Origin: Phocoena phocoena
Lineage: Eukaryota > Chordata > Mammalia > Artiodactyla > Phocoenidae
Direction: 5' to 3'
NCBI RefSeq assembly: GCF_963924675.1
Contig: NW_027077447.1
Span: forward strand, 1 to 64,000
DNA: 64,000 bases
Every line of letters begins with the position of its first letter. Position 1 is the stretch's first letter. The position numbers were made by a program, and so were the translations under genes. Positions 63,301 to 64,000 of the stretch are shown here, one piece after another. The notes under the pieces were generated by a model that ran no database searches, was not told the origin of the DNA, and saw nothing but the letters and a program-made list of their open reading frames with translations.

Positions 63301-64000
63301 ACCCTAAACCTAACCCTTAATCTAACCCTAACCCTTACCCGAAGCCTTACCCTAACCCGTCCCCTAAACCTAAACCGTACGCTAACAGTAACCCGTACCC
63401 TAACACGTACGCTCACTCTAAACCGTTGTCATACACTAACCTGTACCCTAAACCGTCCCTGTCCCCTAACCCTAACCCTAACCCTAACCCTAAACCTAAC
63501 ACTTACCTGAAGCCTTACCCTAACCCATCCCCTAATCCTAACAGGTACGCTAACACTAACCCATACCCTAACACATACGCTCACCCTAAACCGTTGTCGT
63601 ACACTAACATGTCCCCTAAACCGTCCCCGTCCTCTAACCCTAACCCTAACCCTAACCATAAACCTTACCCGAAGCCTTACCCTAACCCGTCCCATAATCC
63701 TTACCCGAACGCTAACACTAATCCATACCCTAACATGTACGCTCACCCAAAACCGTTGTCGTACACTAACCTGTCCCATAAACCGTCCCCGTCCCCTAAC
63801 TGTAACCCTAACCCTAACCCTAACCCTAACCCTTACCCGAAGCCTTACACTAACCCGTCCCCTAATCCTAACCCGTATGCTAACTCTAACCCATACCCTA
63901 ACACGTACGCTCACCCTAAACCATTGTCGTACCCTAACCTGTCCCCTAAACCGTCCCCATTCCCTAACCCTAACCTTAACCCTAACCATAACCCTAACCC
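63301..64000 (+). repeat. Right edge of the window, still satellite
   Basis: About four monomers, including the divergent TACCCGAACGC subtype near 63702. The window ends inside a CCCTAA-type run, so the array continues rightward by an unknown distance. Confidence 0.9.

Larger units (their letters stand above)
1..64000 (+). repeat. Telomere-derived satellite array filling the whole window
   Basis: Every stretch read is made of six-base words aligned to CCCTAA, with the C-rich strand always on +. A landmark containing CCGTTGTCGTA recurs at, for example, 130, 299, 455, 628, 790, 964, 1120 and 1282, giving spacings of 156 to 174 bp. Most are exact multiples of six; the 455-628-790 pair of spacings includes a one-base loss. 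A monomer has about 22 hexamers of conserved order plus a run of about 4 to 7 CCCTAA units. No unique sequence, transposon, inverted segment or gene interrupts the array. The TTAGGG-type unit implies a eukaryotic telomere motif. A subtelomeric or interstitial telomere-derived location is inference, since neither flank is in the window. The array continues past both ends. Confidence 0.97.

Noticed and set aside
1..64000. CRISPR array with about 165 bp spacing
   Set aside because: There are no short conserved repeats separated by unique spacers. The whole unit is repetitive and related, and no cas genes are present.
1..64000. True terminal telomere
   Set aside because: Pure CCCTAA runs reach only about eight units and the bulk is diverged monomers, so this is telomere-derived satellite rather than the terminal tract.
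1..64000. Basecalling artefact of a long-read telomere
   Set aside because: Variants are fixed at defined monomer positions, shared between distant copies and include CpG words in constant order. Random or systematic miscalls would not build higher-order repeats. Individual one-base indels could still be read errors.
1..64000. Plant-type CCCTAAA telomere
   Set aside because: CCCTAAA appears only where CCCTAA is followed by an A-starting word such as ACCGTT or ACCGTC. The period is six, not seven.
1..64000. Promoters, terminators, tRNA or rRNA genes
   Set aside because: None recognised. All sequence conforms to the satellite words, with no TATA-like, hairpin or RNA gene signature standing out from the repeat.

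Overview
The whole 64 kb window is one uninterrupted satellite array. I find no gene, no RNA gene, no transposon and no unique-sequence island. From first to last base the + strand is built from six-base words based on the telomeric repeat CCCTAA (TTAGGG on the - strand). They are organised into a tandem monomer of mostly 156, 162, 168 or 174 bp (26 to 29 hexamers). Each monomer has about 22 hexamers of conserved order plus a variable run, usually 4 to 7 units, of perfect or near-perfect CCCTAA. At an average near 165 bp the window should hold roughly 390 monomers (an estimate, not a count).

The TTAGGG-type motif, the satellite organisation and the lack of genes point to a eukaryotic chromosome, most likely a subtelomeric or large interstitial telomere-derived block. 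TTAGGG is shared by vertebrates, many fungi and many protists, so the species cannot be named from this sequence. The C-rich strand is + throughout, as at a left chromosome end, but neither edge of the window reaches a clean telomere or unique flank.

Layout: 0-4.3 kb holds a diverged duplication with a 3.0 kb offset. 7.49-9.43 kb is repeated almost exactly at 32.6-34.6 kb. 9.4-22.8 kb is a nest of recent duplications: a 1.1 kb block present three times, a 4.5 kb block duplicated in tandem, and inside its second copy a 2105 bp tandem duplication that is almost identical. 22.4-25.9 kb has a 2.28 kb higher-order repeat. 37.5-41.9 kb has two copies of a 14-monomer, about 2.3 kb higher-order repeat with a nested 840 bp (five-monomer) period. 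43.3-46.2 kb has a 1619 bp repeat. 42.1 kb is related to 48.9 kb. 55.4-63 kb has a looser repeat of about 0.8-1.65 kb marked by a shared one-base deletion. The remaining stretches are the same monomers in mosaic order.

The monomer is normally a multiple of six, and so of three. Four of the six reading frames therefore lack stops for long distances and give spurious proline/asparagine-, threonine/leucine- and arginine/valine-rich 'proteins' of up to 1117 residues. These are not genes. The interest of the window is structural: a satellite that keeps the telomeric hexamer phase across a diverged monomer, a second hexamer class with GT in place of TA, and layered higher-order repeats that record unequal exchange.
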